Of a DNA stretch of 64,000 nucleotides, positions 41,255 to 50,918 are shown in pieces (within the stretch, counting starts at the first letter, position 1; the number at the start of each line of letters is the position of its first letter). This DNA is from Balneola sp. MJW-20 (lineage in GTDB: Bacteria > Bacteroidota > Rhodothermia > Balneolales > Balneolaceae). The translations under genes were made by a program, and so were the position numbers. The stretch covers positions 1,054,001 through 1,118,000 of the forward strand of contig NZ_JBFNXW010000001.1 in the NCBI RefSeq assembly GCF_040811775.1. The letters are read 5' to 3'. Under the pieces are notes generated by a model, which was not told the origin of the DNA, did no database searches, and was given only the letters and a program-made list of their open reading frames with translations.

Positions 41255-43744
41255 TCACGATTTCAAGCGCTCCCTTCCCCAATGGCGGAAAATGGAAATG
41301 CTGAATCCGATCATCAGCAGGAAGGTACCTCCCCAGACTACGGATATGAACGGCTTTTTCTCGGCTACGATGAGCACCCATTCTTCCTGGTACTCTTCTT
41401 CCAGGCCGGTTATGGTAATATCGATGCTGTTCTGTTCCGGATTGATCTTGGTGAACTGGAATTCAAGATCATACTGAGGTACAAATGCAGGAGGCGAGTA
41501 GATATAACTCTGACCTTCTTCTGAGAATACCGCGAAGAGCGGCTCTATGGTCACCAGGTCTCCACTGGCCGGATGGATCAGCTCCAGCTCTGCTTTCACA
41601 CCGATTGTAGTGTTAGGAGGTAATTCAGTGGTATCCGTAGCGGCATAATTCACAAATTTGATCTTAAAGGAACCTACCTCTACGGTCTGACCGCGGGTGA
41701 AGGTTATGGTCTGCTCAGAAGGAACTTCAGAGGTGTCTCTGGCTGCTACATTCTGCATAACAGACTGGTTACGCCTTTCCTGCATCTTGTTACGCTGCTC
41801 AACATAGGCCGAACCAGCCACATACAAATAGATATCACTCAGCAGTCCACTCTTCACATCCGGATCAACTGACCATTGAGTCGCCTGTGCGTTCGAGCTG
41901 GTCAGCATAGGATACAGTTCAGGATTCATATAAAAGGTATTCCCCCCATTAACCGGTTCAAATTTCAGACGGTAAGTTTGTTGTCCGGGGCGATTCTGAT
42001 CTTCGGTGCTGTATCCTTCATAGGTAACCACGTAATCACCATTGATCACCTTAGGCTGATCCAGATTCAGGAGAAAACTGTTCTGTTTTTGTTTGACGGT
42101 GAAGCCCATTTCATCTTTGACCTCTCCCCGCTCCACCGCTGCATTATAATTGGATGTATTCTCATCAAGCAAAGGTGAATTATAAACGGAGGAGGCAAGT
42201 ACACCTACCAAAAGCATTCCAAATCCTATATGTGTCAGTGATCCGCCGATCAGCTTTGGTTTCTGCTTCAGTAAACGAACCATCACAAAAGTATTTCCTA
42301 CGATCGCGAAAAAGCCTGCAAACAAATAGATCATGTAATAGATATCGCGGACATTACCCCATATGATGGAGACCAGAGTCAGGGCACTGGTGATCAGCAA
42401 GGGGTTGATCAAAGCGGAGGCAAGCGATTCAGCATCATACTTTTTCCAGAACAGGTATTGACCAAGTACCGTAAATACAGCCATGATAATAGCTATCGGC
42501 ATACTCCATTCATTATAGAAAGAGATCTCCGGAGGAGTAGGATTTGCCGTATAAAGCTTTCCGATGATCGGGGATGAAGTTCCGAGTATAATAACAATTC
42601 CAAGGACGAGCAGCAGGACCGCACCGGTAAAGGTCATGAACTCCCGGCTAAGTATTTTGGATTCCTTTTCCGGATTCGGGAGCTCTTTATATCTCCAGAA
42701 GAACATTCCCAGTCCCACGCCGCTGATGAACAACATGAATATCAGCAATTGATTATATAATCCCAGATCCACAAAACTGTGAACGGAAGCATCGGCCAAT
42801 ATGCCCGACCGGGTCAGAAAGGTCTCATATACCACCGCCATATAGGCCAGTATGGCAAACAAAATAGACGATTTCTGTGCAATTGAGCTCTTACGCTGAA
42901 TGATCATGGTATGGATACCTGCCGTACCGATCAGCCACGGTACCAGGGATGCATTTTCTACCGGGTCCCAGGCCCAGAATCCTCCGAACGAAAGGGTCAC
43001 ATATGCCCAGTATCCCCCAAGGAAGATGGCAGTCAATAATGCCACATTGGAACTGAGTGTCCATGGCAGTGCCGGACCTACCCACTCATTATATTTTTGC
43101 TTCCAGAGTGCTGCCAGTGCAAAACAGAAAGGCAGTGTCATCATTGAAAATCCGACAAAAAGTATGGGCGGGTGGATCATCATCCAGGGACTTTTGAGCA
43201 GGTCATTGAGTCCGCTTCCGTCAGAAGGCACAAAGCCCGGGTTACCCCGGAATATAGGAGCATCCGGCATTTCAGCAGCCAGAGTTCGGAAAGGTGAGGC
43301 ACCGATCTTAGCAGCTCCGAGATCCCAGCCCAGGATCATCGAAAGTAAAAATACCTGGGTGATAGCCAGGAAGAAAAGAACCGGTCCCTGATAAGGTTTT
43401 CGGGTCCATCTCATCAGACCAAATCCGAAAAGACCGGAAAACAGGATCCAGAGCATAAAGCTTCCCTCCTGCCCGCCGTAAAAGGCAGAAAAAAGATATT
43501 TAGCCTGCAGATCCAGTGAGGTGTAATTGAAAACGTAATAGTACTGAAACTGGTGGGTGAAGATGAGATAGATCAGGATCACTGATGCAGCGATCAGTGT
43601 TACAAATTTGAGCCCAAAAAACCAGTTACCTATCCGAAAATATTTATCGTCATCGCGCTGGGATGCAAAGAAATAGAAGACGACGGAAATTAAAGCGGTA
43701 ACAAACGAGGCTGAGATCAGCCATTTACCTGCGATTCCTAACAT
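41255..43744 (-). CDS. ccmF: Cytochrome c maturation haem lyase CcmF-like
   Basis: An 829-residue membrane protein that, in the CcmF family, transfers haem from CcmE to apocytochrome c. Its WWD-type haem motif is GGFWAWDPVENASLVPWL, flanked by conserved membrane helices; about 13 helices can be seen. The region YNSPLLDENTSNYNAAVERGE and later are periplasmic domains, so the protein is longer than proteobacterial CcmF (about 650). The C-terminus ends in a membrane helix (FISVVWGGTFLLMIGFS) plus a basic tail. It lies six bases after ccmE. CcmA, B, G and H are not in this cluster. Confidence 0.93.
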   Translation of the reverse strand: MLGIAGKWLISASFVTALISVVFYFFASQRDDDKYFRIGNWFFGLKFVTLIAASVILIYLIFTHQFQYYYVFNYTSLDLQAKYLFSAFYGGQEGSFMLWILFSGLFGFGLMRWTRKPYQGPVLFFLAITQVFLLSMILGWDLGAAKIGASPFRTLAAEMPDAPIFRGNPGFVPSDGSGLNDLLKSPWMMIHPPILFVGFSMMTLPFCFALAALWKQKYNEWVGPALPWTLSSNVALLTAIFLGGYWAYVTLSFGGFWAWDPVENASLVPWLIGTAGIHTMIIQRKSSIAQKSSILFAILAYMAVVYETFLTRSGILADASVHSFVDLGLYNQLLIFMLFISGVGLGMFFWRYKELPNPEKESKILSREFMTFTGAVLLLVLGIVIILGTSSPIIGKLYTANPTPPEISFYNEWSMPIAIIMAVFTVLGQYLFWKKYDAESLASALINPLLITSALTLVSIIWGNVRDIYYMIYLFAGFFAIVGNTFVMVRLLKQKPKLIGGSLTHIGFGMLLVGVLASSVYNSPLLDENTSNYNAAVERGEVKDEMGFTVKQKQNSFLLNLDQPKVINGDYVVTYEGYSTEDQNRPGQQTYRLKFEPVNGGNTFYMNPELYPMLTSSNAQATQWSVDPDVKSGLLSDIYLYVAGSAYVEQRNKMQERRNQSVMQNVAARDTSEVPSEQTITFTRGQTVEVGSFKIKFVNYAATDTTELPPNTTIGVKAELELIHPASGDLVTIEPLFAVFSEEGQSYIYSPPAFVPQYDLEFQFTKINPEQNSIDITITGLEEEYQEEWVLIVAEKKPFISVVWGGTFLLMIGFSISIFRHWGRERLKS

Positions 43745-43749
43745 AAAGA

Positions 43750-44145
43750 TCAGCTTTCTGAGGCTTTGGTAAATTCTGCGGGGTCGGCATTGTTGTACTT
43801 AGAAGGACACTTCATCAGCATTTCATTGGCGTAAAAGATATCTCCCTGCAATTCACCGATGACCACCAAACGGTCGGCCTGCTCAAAATTATTGGGTTTT
43901 GGCTTCGGGTAAATCACTTTGCGTGAGTTCCCTGCTTCATCCTTCATGTAAAAAGTAAACTGCTTGGTTTCCATGGAAAACCCGTATTCCTGGCTTTGGT
44001 CCCAGACACCTGGTATATGAGCAGAATTCATGGTCTCAGCTTCATCAAAAGTAGTGTACGTGCTGATGCTCTCTCCAAAGTTGTACATCAGCAGTGATGT
44101 AAAGCCGATTATGGCCAGTATTCCTATGATCAGTTTTGGCTTCAT
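43750..44145 (-). CDS. ccmE: Cytochrome c maturation haem chaperone CcmE, CxxxY type
   Basis: A 131-residue protein with an N-terminal membrane helix and a beta-barrel domain. CcmE normally binds haem through a His in HxxxY. Here the motif is CPSKY with C113 and Y117, that is Cys in place of His, while the Tyr is kept. This CxxxY form is known from Desulfovibrio and archaea, and marks the system I* variant in which haem is held by Cys. GELQGDIFYANEMLMK upstream is a typical CcmE segment. It sits between the ccmD-like gene and ccmF with gaps of only a few bases. Confidence 0.85.
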   Translation of the reverse strand: MKPKLIIGILAIIGFTSLLMYNFGESISTYTTFDEAETMNSAHIPGVWDQSQEYGFSMETKQFTFYMKDEAGNSRKVIYPKPKPNNFEQADRLVVIGELQGDIFYANEMLMKCPSKYNNADPAEFTKASES

Positions 44146-44149
44146 AGTC

Positions 44150-44395
44150 TTAATCTCTTGTATTATTGATCCGAGCTTCCAGTTCTCCGACTTTTTTATC
44201 CAGCCGAAACAGGAAAAAAAGCAGTATGAACCAGATTATAAGGGTTACACCCAGCACCACAAAGATAAGGTCGTTTGAGGACATTATCTGAATAAAAGCG
44301 CTGGTTTCTTCTGCACCGCTACCAGCCCATTTATCGGCATAACTTTGGGTCAGGGTATCCAATACGGCCGTTGTATCTTGTTGCATAAAACTCAT
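44150..44395 (-). CDS. ccmD: CcmD-like small membrane protein
   Basis: An 81-residue protein with one central transmembrane helix (LIFVVLGVTLIIWFILLFFLF) followed by a basic-acidic coiled-coil-like tail (RLDKKVGELEARIN), the CcmD layout of helix plus charged C-terminus. It starts at the last base of ccmC, overlapping it, and ends five bases before ccmE. In the family CcmD holds CcmC and CcmE together in the haem-loading complex. Assignment rests on length, topology and position rather than motif. Confidence 0.75.
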   Translation of the reverse strand: MSFMQQDTTAVLDTLTQSYADKWAGSGAEETSAFIQIMSSNDLIFVVLGVTLIIWFILLFFLFRLDKKVGELEARINNTRD

Positions 44396-45057
44396 TAGGT
44401 GTTTGTGTGTTCCATCTGGTACTGCACCGCTTTATAACGGCGTACAATCGTATAGATCCAGTATGCCAGCGCGATAAAGCCGGCTGCCGCCGGGTAGAAA
44501 ATATATCGTAATTCCGGAGCGGTCATCTCACTGAATGCAGGATTTCCTTCTGCTCCGGGATGAAGGCTGGTGAGTTTTCTGGGTACAATGTAGTACAAAA
44601 AAGGGATAGTGGTCACAGCAAAGATATTGTACACTGCACTCAGTTTGGCTCTCTTCTCTTCATCATCAAAAGCCTGCCTTAACATGAAATAAGCCATGTA
44701 AATAAGCATGCCTAATGCCGCCAGGTTCATTTTCGGTTCCGCAAAGGTCCACCAGGTTCCCCAGGTAAATCGGGCCCATAAAGAGCCGGTCAGTAGTCCG
44801 CAGATACCGAATACCACTCCAACTGCGGCAGCGGAAGAAGCCTTTTGGTCACGGCTGATCTCCGGCTCATTCAGGTACATGATGCTATACCAGAAACTGA
44901 CCAGAAACATACTGAACATTGCTCCCCACATGGGAACATGAAAAAACAAATTCCGCGCGGTCTGCTCAAGGATCTCTATCTCAGGAATGCTGATCAGGAA
45001 GCCACCGGTAATAACAGCGGTCATCCATAAGGCAATGAGGTATTTCCAGGCTTTCAA
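44395..45057 (-). CDS. ccmC: Cytochrome c maturation haem exporter CcmC-like
   Basis: A 220-residue membrane protein with six helices. The two periplasmic histidines expected to bind haem are in FHVPMW and TSLHPGAEG; the tryptophan-rich loop between helices is FTWGTWWTFAEPKMN, in which the usual WWD ending is WWTFAEP. It lies first in the cluster ccmC-ccmD-ccmE-ccmF, all close together. In Bacteroidota the loop often departs from the proteobacterial WD form. It loads haem onto CcmE. It is divergent from the PH/SHOCT-like gene, so the promoter is within 45058-45149. Confidence 0.9.
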   Translation of the reverse strand: MKAWKYLIALWMTAVITGGFLISIPEIEILEQTARNLFFHVPMWGAMFSMFLVSFWYSIMYLNEPEISRDQKASSAAAVGVVFGICGLLTGSLWARFTWGTWWTFAEPKMNLAALGMLIYMAYFMLRQAFDDEEKRAKLSAVYNIFAVTTIPFLYYIVPRKLTSLHPGAEGNPAFSEMTAPELRYIFYPAAAGFIALAYWIYTIVRRYKAVQYQMEHTNT

Positions 45058-45149
45058 GATGATTTGAATTATATTTTATATGACCATGTTTTCAGCTTAA
45101 TAATATACAAAAAACCAACGGATAATCTGACAACCCAGCCTTCTTTCTT

Positions 45150-45665
45150 ATGAGCACCAACGATCGTTCTATCACCTTGAAACCCAGCTGGAAAAGCTAC
45201 TTCTGGTACTATTTCTTTGGTATTTTATTCCTTCCGCTAGGTCTGGGCTTGTTCGTATTGATCTACGCATGGCGCAGGCAGACTAAAACCTTTTACATCT
45301 TACGAGACCGGAGTATTACCTATAAGGATACCGAAACCGAAGTCACCCTGGATCTTGCCGACATACGGAACACGGACCTCAGAGAAAGGCGGTTTGACTG
45401 CAATGACATCATTCTTAAGACCAATACCCGGGAAGTAGTACTGCGGGGGATCGAGAATGGAGAAAGCATTAAAAGTTCGATTGACCTTGCGATTGAAGCT
45501 GAACTCAAAAGACTGGCCGCAGAGAAAAAAACCAAACCCAGGGAAAGCAAATTCAAGCCCGGCAGCATGGATGGACTGGAGTATCTGACGGGTTTATGGC
45601 AGCAGGGACTGATCACGAACGAGGAGTATGATACCCAGCGCCGGAAGTATGAAGAGAATAATTAA
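45150..45665 (+). CDS. Small membrane protein with bacterial PH-like and SHOCT-like domains
   Basis: A 171-residue protein. Two hydrophobic stretches at residues ~14-35 (YFWYYFFGILFLPLGLGLFVLIYAW) are followed by a strand-rich segment (IRNTDLRERRF, IILKTNTREVVLRGI) resembling the bPH fold. The last ~30 residues, DGLEYLTGLWQQGLITNEEY, match the SHOCT domain, a short C-terminal helix pair found behind such membrane proteins. Function is not known. It is divergent from the ccm operon. Confidence 0.65.
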   Translation: MSTNDRSITLKPSWKSYFWYYFFGILFLPLGLGLFVLIYAWRRQTKTFYILRDRSITYKDTETEVTLDLADIRNTDLRERRFDCNDIILKTNTREVVLRGIENGESIKSSIDLAIEAELKRLAAEKKTKPRESKFKPGSMDGLEYLTGLWQQGLITNEEYDTQRRKYEENN

Positions 45666-45902
45666 AAATTAAAAATTGGGTCCATAGTCAAAGTCAGAGA
45701 TGGTACCTGTAGCTGCAATTTTAAATCGTATGATCATAAAGAATAACAGCACGTTTGCGCATCCATCATTTTAATACTTAATCTTTAATTTTTTAATTCT
45801 ACAGTTTTTATCCTCCGAACAGATATCAGTCCACGCCATTCTTAAAACCCTTTTACAATAAATCTCCTTTTATTCAGTGCGAACTAACATATGGGGACAT
45901 CT

Positions 45903-48257
45903 ATGAAAAAAGGTTACTATTCACTTACAACATTGTTTTTACTGCTTTTTCTGGCGATTCAGAGTGTTTCTGCTCAGCAAAAAGCTAACTTTGAACTTGC
46001 AGAGCGCTTTACTTCTGATAATGTTCAGAAAATGATCGGAAGCACCAGTGTTTTCCCTCGATGGATCGAAGACACTAATCGGTTCTGGTATACTTATGAA
46101 AATTCAGAAGGCACCTTCTGGTGGTACGTAGATGCTGAACGCGGTTCAAAACGGCCACTATTCGACCGCGACGAACTATCCATGCAGCTTGCGGAGATCT
46201 TCAACAAGCCGTTCAATGCCAAGGATCTTGACCTGGACGATTTTACTTATGATGATGATAAGCAGCTTTTCACTTTTAACGTGGAAGACATCGAATTTAC
46301 CTACAACATCAACGGAAATGATCTGGTAAAGGGTGATTCGGTCAAAGAAGAAGAAAATGAACGCTGGGCAAACTACTCCCCGGACAGCACCTACATCGTC
46401 TATGCCAAGAATCATAATCTTTACATGATGAAGTCTGATACTTCTGACACGACGGAATATCAGCTGACCGAAGATGGTGAACGCTGGTTCTCCTATCAGG
46501 CTAATGCCGGTGATACTACCACCAACGAAAAGATGCGTGCCCGTGCCCGGTGGTTCGACAATGAGAAAAAGATCGTAGCATCCCGCTCAGACGATCGTGA
46601 AGTAGATGAACTCTGGGTGATCAACACCGGAGGTGACAGGCCATCCCTCGAAACTTATAAGTATGCGATGCCGGGTGAAGAGGAAGTAGGTATCGAATAT
46701 GTTGAGGTATTTGATGTGGAGACTATGGAGAGAACGATCCTTCCGCTGGAAAAATGGGAAGATCAGACTCTGAATGCCGGTTATGGGGACATGCAGACCG
46801 GTGATTATGATCCCGATGGTTCAGATGTCATGTATATTTACCGTCTGAACCGAAAAGCATCTATGGTGGACATCATCCGATACGATGCCGCAGAAAATGA
46901 GATGAATCTAGTATTTTCAGATACTTCAGAGCCCTACCTGAACTGGGAATGGCAGCAGCTCGAAGTGATCGGTGACGGTGACGAATATATCTGGTGGAGC
47001 GAAGAAACCGGATGGGGACACCTTTACCGTTATGACAGTGAAGGTAACCTGATCAATCAGATCACCCGCGGGCCATGGCAGGTAGGCGACATCGTGAAAG
47101 TGGATGAGGACGAAGAAACGATCTTCTTTGAAGCGTATGGTCGCGAGCAGGGAGTACACCCGTATTACGCCATGCTCTATAAGGTGAATTTTGATGGCAG
47201 CGGACTTCGTCTGCTGACTCCCGAGCCGGCTAACCATAGTATTTCAGAGTCGGAAGAAGGAAATTACTTTGTAGATAATTACTCAACAGTGGATACTGAG
47301 CCGGTTTCAGTACTCAGAGATGAAAACGGTCGTGTGATCACAGAGCTTGAGCGTACGGACTTTAGCCAGGCACGAGAGGCCGGCTGGGACACTCCGGAAG
47401 TATTCACTGTCAAAGCAGCCGACGGAGCAACCGATATTTATGGTGTGATGTGGAAACCATTCGATTTCGATTCTACTAAATCCTATCCGGTTGTCTCTTA
47501 TGTATATCCCGGTCCACAGACCGAACCCTTCCCGATCGGTTTCAGTTACCGGGGATCTTCCGGGCGAAATGCCTCATTGGCACAGCTGGGATTTGTGGTA
47601 TTAGCTATGGGTAACCGGGGCGGTTCTCCGATCCGGTCCAAGTACTATCACACCTATGGGTATGGCGATCTTCGCGACTACCCGCTGGCCGATAACAAAT
47701 ATGGTATCGAACAGCTGGCAGCCAGACATTCCTTTGTGGATGCCAGTCGTGTAGGAATTTATGGCCATTCGGGTGGCGGATTCATGAGTACCGCTGCACT
47801 GCTTACCTATCCGGGATTCTATGATGTTGCCGTCTCCTCTGCCGGTAACCACGATAATAACGTGTACAATCGCTGGTGGTCCGAAACACACAACGGAGTG
47901 AAGCGAAAAGTAAGCACCGTTAAAGAAATGGCGGATGACAGCACGGAAGTGGAGAAAGAAGAGATCACTTTTGATGCGCCAATAGAGACCAATGCCGAGC
48001 TGGCTGCAAATCTGGAAGGCCACCTGCTGCTGGTACACGGAAATATTGACAACAACGTACACCCGGCCAACACATTAAGGCTGGCAGATGCATTGATCAA
48101 AGCCGGAAAGAGATTTGATATGATGATCCTCCCCGGCCGCCGTCACGGCTTCGGAGAGTATCAGCCTTATTTCGACCGCATGACCTGGCACTATTTTGCA
48201 GAGCATTTGCTGGGTGACTACCGGACGAATGTGGAGTTTAATTTACCCCAGGATTAG
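45903..48257 (+). CDS. Dipeptidyl peptidase IV-like S9 peptidase (first paralogue)
   Basis: A 784-residue exported serine peptidase of family S9 (start ATG 45903, which follows another ATG 12 bases earlier). Signal residues ~1-25 end at VSAQ. A large N-terminal beta-propeller (DPPIV_N; ~residues 100-500) carries the double-acidic stretch of aromatic repeats. The catalytic alpha/beta domain shows the nucleophile elbow GHSGGGFM (Ser), the Asp in VHGNIDNNVHPANT and the His in GRRHGFGEY. It cleaves X-Pro dipeptides in DPPIV-type enzymes; the exact specificity is not decided. A near twin follows 240 bp later. Confidence 0.9.
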   Translation: MKKGYYSLTTLFLLLFLAIQSVSAQQKANFELAERFTSDNVQKMIGSTSVFPRWIEDTNRFWYTYENSEGTFWWYVDAERGSKRPLFDRDELSMQLAEIFNKPFNAKDLDLDDFTYDDDKQLFTFNVEDIEFTYNINGNDLVKGDSVKEEENERWANYSPDSTYIVYAKNHNLYMMKSDTSDTTEYQLTEDGERWFSYQANAGDTTTNEKMRARARWFDNEKKIVASRSDDREVDELWVINTGGDRPSLETYKYAMPGEEEVGIEYVEVFDVETMERTILPLEKWEDQTLNAGYGDMQTGDYDPDGSDVMYIYRLNRKASMVDIIRYDAAENEMNLVFSDTSEPYLNWEWQQLEVIGDGDEYIWWSEETGWGHLYRYDSEGNLINQITRGPWQVGDIVKVDEDEETIFFEAYGREQGVHPYYAMLYKVNFDGSGLRLLTPEPANHSISESEEGNYFVDNYSTVDTEPVSVLRDENGRVITELERTDFSQAREAGWDTPEVFTVKAADGATDIYGVMWKPFDFDSTKSYPVVSYVYPGPQTEPFPIGFSYRGSSGRNASLAQLGFVVLAMGNRGGSPIRSKYYHTYGYGDLRDYPLADNKYGIEQLAARHSFVDASRVGIYGHSGGGFMSTAALLTYPGFYDVAVSSAGNHDNNVYNRWWSETHNGVKRKVSTVKEMADDSTEVEKEEITFDAPIETNAELAANLEGHLLLVHGNIDNNVHPANTLRLADALIKAGKRFDMMILPGRRHGFGEYQPYFDRMTWHYFAEHLLGDYRTNVEFNLPQD

Positions 48258-48286
48258 TCTTAAGTCTTGAGTCCTTAGTTTTGAGA

Positions 48287-48320
48287 GGCCCGAATTGCTA
48301 AAGCGATCCGGGCCTTTTTT
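48287..48320 (+). terminator. Rho-independent terminator
   Basis: GGCCCG pairs with CGGGCC around a loop of ~16 nt and is followed by TTTTTT, 30 nt after the stop of the first S9 gene. Confidence 0.85.
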
Positions 48321-48376
48321 GTATCAGTATCATAGTTAAACAGGTACAGCTTGACACAGTGGAATTGAAAACATCA

Positions 48377-48425
48377 CCTTCTGCCTTCTGCCTTCTGCCT
48401 TCTGCCTTCTGCCTTCTGCCTTCTG
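48377..48425. repeat. Heptanucleotide tandem repeat (CCTTCTG)x7
   Basis: Seven perfect copies of CCTTCTG cover 49 bp, between the tandem S9 genes and 71 bp before the second start. There is no reading frame through it. Copy number may vary by slipped replication and could change promoter spacing. Confidence 0.85.
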
Positions 48426-48496
48426 CATAATCAACAAAGATTTTTACATTTATATCCCGTTAATTCTTTTTCCCTTTTAACAAATTTCAGGAATAA

Positions 48497-50857
48497 ATGA
48501 ACACGTCTCTTTTCCGAATATCTACTGCCGCATTGATCTTCATTTTTGCAGGCTTTTTCCAGACGCTGAATGCCCAGAGCCAGAAAGCTAATTTTGAGCT
48601 TGCCGAACGTTTCACAACTGAAAACATGTCCGACATGGTTGGGTCCACCGGCGTCTTTCCACGCTGGATCGAGGACACCGATCGATTCTGGTATACTTAC
48701 CGGAATAGTGATGGGAATCATTGGTGGTATGTAGATGCTGCCAAGGGCGACAAGCGACCACTTTTCGATCGTGATGAATTATCTATGCAGCTGGCAGAGA
48801 TCTTTAATAAACCTTTTAATGCAAAAGATCTTGACCTCGATGACTTCACTTATGATGATGACAAAAAGCTTTTCACTTTTAATGTTGAAGACATCGAGTT
48901 TACTTACAACATCAACGGAAATAACCTGGTAAAAGGTGATTCGGTAAAAGAGGAAGAACCCGAGCGATGGGCTTCCTACTCCCCTGATTCCACCTGGATC
49001 GCATTCGCAAAGAATCACAATTTATATGTAATGCGCTCTGATGATGAGGATTCAACCGAAATTCAGTTAACCGAAGACGGCGAGAAATGGAATTCATTCC
49101 AGGCTGATGATTCAGACACTACTTCCAATAAACGACTGCGCTCAGCCGCACGATGGTTTGAGGATGGTAAGAAACTCTGGGTGAAACGTAGCGACAAGCG
49201 TAAGGTTGAAGACCTGTGGGTGATCAACACCGGAGGAGACCGCCCTACCCTGGAAACCTATAAATATGCAATGCCGGGTGAAGAGAATATATTCATTGAT
49301 GAGATCCGTATTTTTGATCCTGAGGCACAGACCAATGTGAGACTCGATACCGATAAGTGGAAAGATCAGTCGCTGGGAGGACCCTATTTTAATCAGGGAG
49401 GGATCTATACCACCGATAAGTCTGATTTCATATACATTCTTCGTCGCGACCGTACCTGGTCCAAGATCGATGTCGTGAAAGCTAATACTACTACCGGAGA
49501 GACTGAAGTGCTGTGGTCAGAAGAAAGTAAGCCTTACTTCAATACACGCTATTCCCGCCTGGCCATCATCAATGAAGGAGAAGAGTATCTCTGGTGGAGT
49601 GAGCGTACCGGATGGGGACAACTTTACCGCTATGATTCTGAGGGAAATTTGAAGAACCGGATCACACGCGGCACCTATGTTGTAGGTGATGTTGCTAAGA
49701 TCGATACTACCAAAAAACTGGTCTTTTTCAATGCCTACGGTAAAGAAGCCGGTCAGCATCCATATTATTCCAATCTTTACAGCGTCAAATTTGACGGTTC
49801 TGACCTCAGGCACCTGACTCCTGAAGATGCTGATCACAGTATCTCCCCTTCCGACAAGAGTAATTATTTTGTCGATAACTTTTCCCGGGTGGATATGCCT
49901 ACTACCTCCGTTCTTCGTGACGGTCGGGGACGCATAGTAGCGGAACTGGAGCAGACCGATATTTCCAGAATGGTAGAAGCTGGCTGGAAAGCACCGGAAG
50001 TATTTTCGGTTAAAGCTGCTGATGGCGCAACCGATATATATGGTGTCATGTGGAAGCCTCATGATTTTGATTCGACAAAGACCTACCCGATCATCTCTTA
50101 TGTTTATCCCGGTCCCCAGACCGAACCCTTTCCCACCGGATTTACGGTATCAGGGTCACGTGCGAGAACGTCTACTCTTGCCCAGCTTGGGTTTGTAGTT
50201 GTAGCTATGGGACAAAGAGGTGGTTCACCAATACGCTCCAAGTATTATCATAATTATGGTTATGATGACATGCGTGATTATCCGTTGGCTGATAACCGAT
50301 ACGGCCTTGAGCAACTAGCTGCAAAGCATGACTTTATAGATATTTCCAGAGTCGGGATTTACGGTCATTCAGGTGGTGGATTTATGAGTACCGCAGCGTT
50401 ACTGACTTATCCGGATTTCTATGACGTTGCCGTTTCCTCAGCCGGAAATCACGATAATAATATCTACAACATCTGGTGGGGTGAAGTACACCATGGGGTC
50501 AAAGAGAAGAAAAAGACCGTCAAGGAAATGGGTGAAGACAGCGTGATGGTGGAAAGAGAGGAGATCACTTTTGAATCTGAGATCGAAGCCAACCCTACCC
50601 TTGCTGAGAACCTGGAAGGCCACCTGTTGCTGGTTCACGGAAATATTGACAACAACGTGCACCCAGCCAATACACTTAGAATGGCCGATGCGTTGATCAA
50701 AGCCGGCAAACGGTTCGATATGATGATCCTGCCGGGACGCCGCCATGGATTCGGACAATATCAGCCCTACTTCGATCGCATGAGCTGGTACTATTTCGCC
50801 GAGCATCTGCTGGGTGATTACCGGACTAATGTCGACTTTAACCTGCCGGAAGACTAA
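48497..50857 (+). CDS. Dipeptidyl peptidase IV-like S9 peptidase (second paralogue)
   Basis: A 786-residue peptidase highly similar to its upstream neighbour over its whole length; the first 60 residues of the mature parts are nearly the same and the triad regions (GHSGGGFM, VHGNIDNNVHPANT, GRRHGFG) are the same. Its signal ends at LNAQ. The propeller carries most of the differences. This is a tandem duplication that has diverged clearly, so the two enzymes may differ in substrate choice. The seven-base tandem repeat lies in its upstream region. Confidence 0.9.
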   Translation: MNTSLFRISTAALIFIFAGFFQTLNAQSQKANFELAERFTTENMSDMVGSTGVFPRWIEDTDRFWYTYRNSDGNHWWYVDAAKGDKRPLFDRDELSMQLAEIFNKPFNAKDLDLDDFTYDDDKKLFTFNVEDIEFTYNINGNNLVKGDSVKEEEPERWASYSPDSTWIAFAKNHNLYVMRSDDEDSTEIQLTEDGEKWNSFQADDSDTTSNKRLRSAARWFEDGKKLWVKRSDKRKVEDLWVINTGGDRPTLETYKYAMPGEENIFIDEIRIFDPEAQTNVRLDTDKWKDQSLGGPYFNQGGIYTTDKSDFIYILRRDRTWSKIDVVKANTTTGETEVLWSEESKPYFNTRYSRLAIINEGEEYLWWSERTGWGQLYRYDSEGNLKNRITRGTYVVGDVAKIDTTKKLVFFNAYGKEAGQHPYYSNLYSVKFDGSDLRHLTPEDADHSISPSDKSNYFVDNFSRVDMPTTSVLRDGRGRIVAELEQTDISRMVEAGWKAPEVFSVKAADGATDIYGVMWKPHDFDSTKTYPIISYVYPGPQTEPFPTGFTVSGSRARTSTLAQLGFVVVAMGQRGGSPIRSKYYHNYGYDDMRDYPLADNRYGLEQLAAKHDFIDISRVGIYGHSGGGFMSTAALLTYPDFYDVAVSSAGNHDNNIYNIWWGEVHHGVKEKKKTVKEMGEDSVMVEREEITFESEIEANPTLAENLEGHLLLVHGNIDNNVHPANTLRMADALIKAGKRFDMMILPGRRHGFGQYQPYFDRMSWYYFAEHLLGDYRTNVDFNLPED

Positions 50858-50884
50858 CGCTTGGCAGTTATGAGTTTTAAGTGG

Positions 50885-50918
50885 GGCCCGGATTGTGAAA
50901 GCGATCCGGGCCTTCTCA
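50885..50918 (+). terminator. Rho-independent terminator
   Basis: GGCCCGGAT (50885-50893) and ATCCGGGCC (50904-50912) form a nine-base-pair stem around TGTGAAAGCG, followed by TTCTCATTT. The sequence is close to the terminator of the first S9 gene, so it was duplicated with the gene. Confidence 0.8.

Noticed and set aside
45657..45805. A/T runs (AATTAAAAATTAAAAATT and a near complement) before the first S9 gene
   Set aside because: Simple-sequence DNA common in AT-rich intergenic regions; no regulatory meaning can be supported.
48377..48425. Possible CRISPR-like repeat
   Set aside because: The units are seven bases, directly joined with no spacers; a simple tandem repeat.
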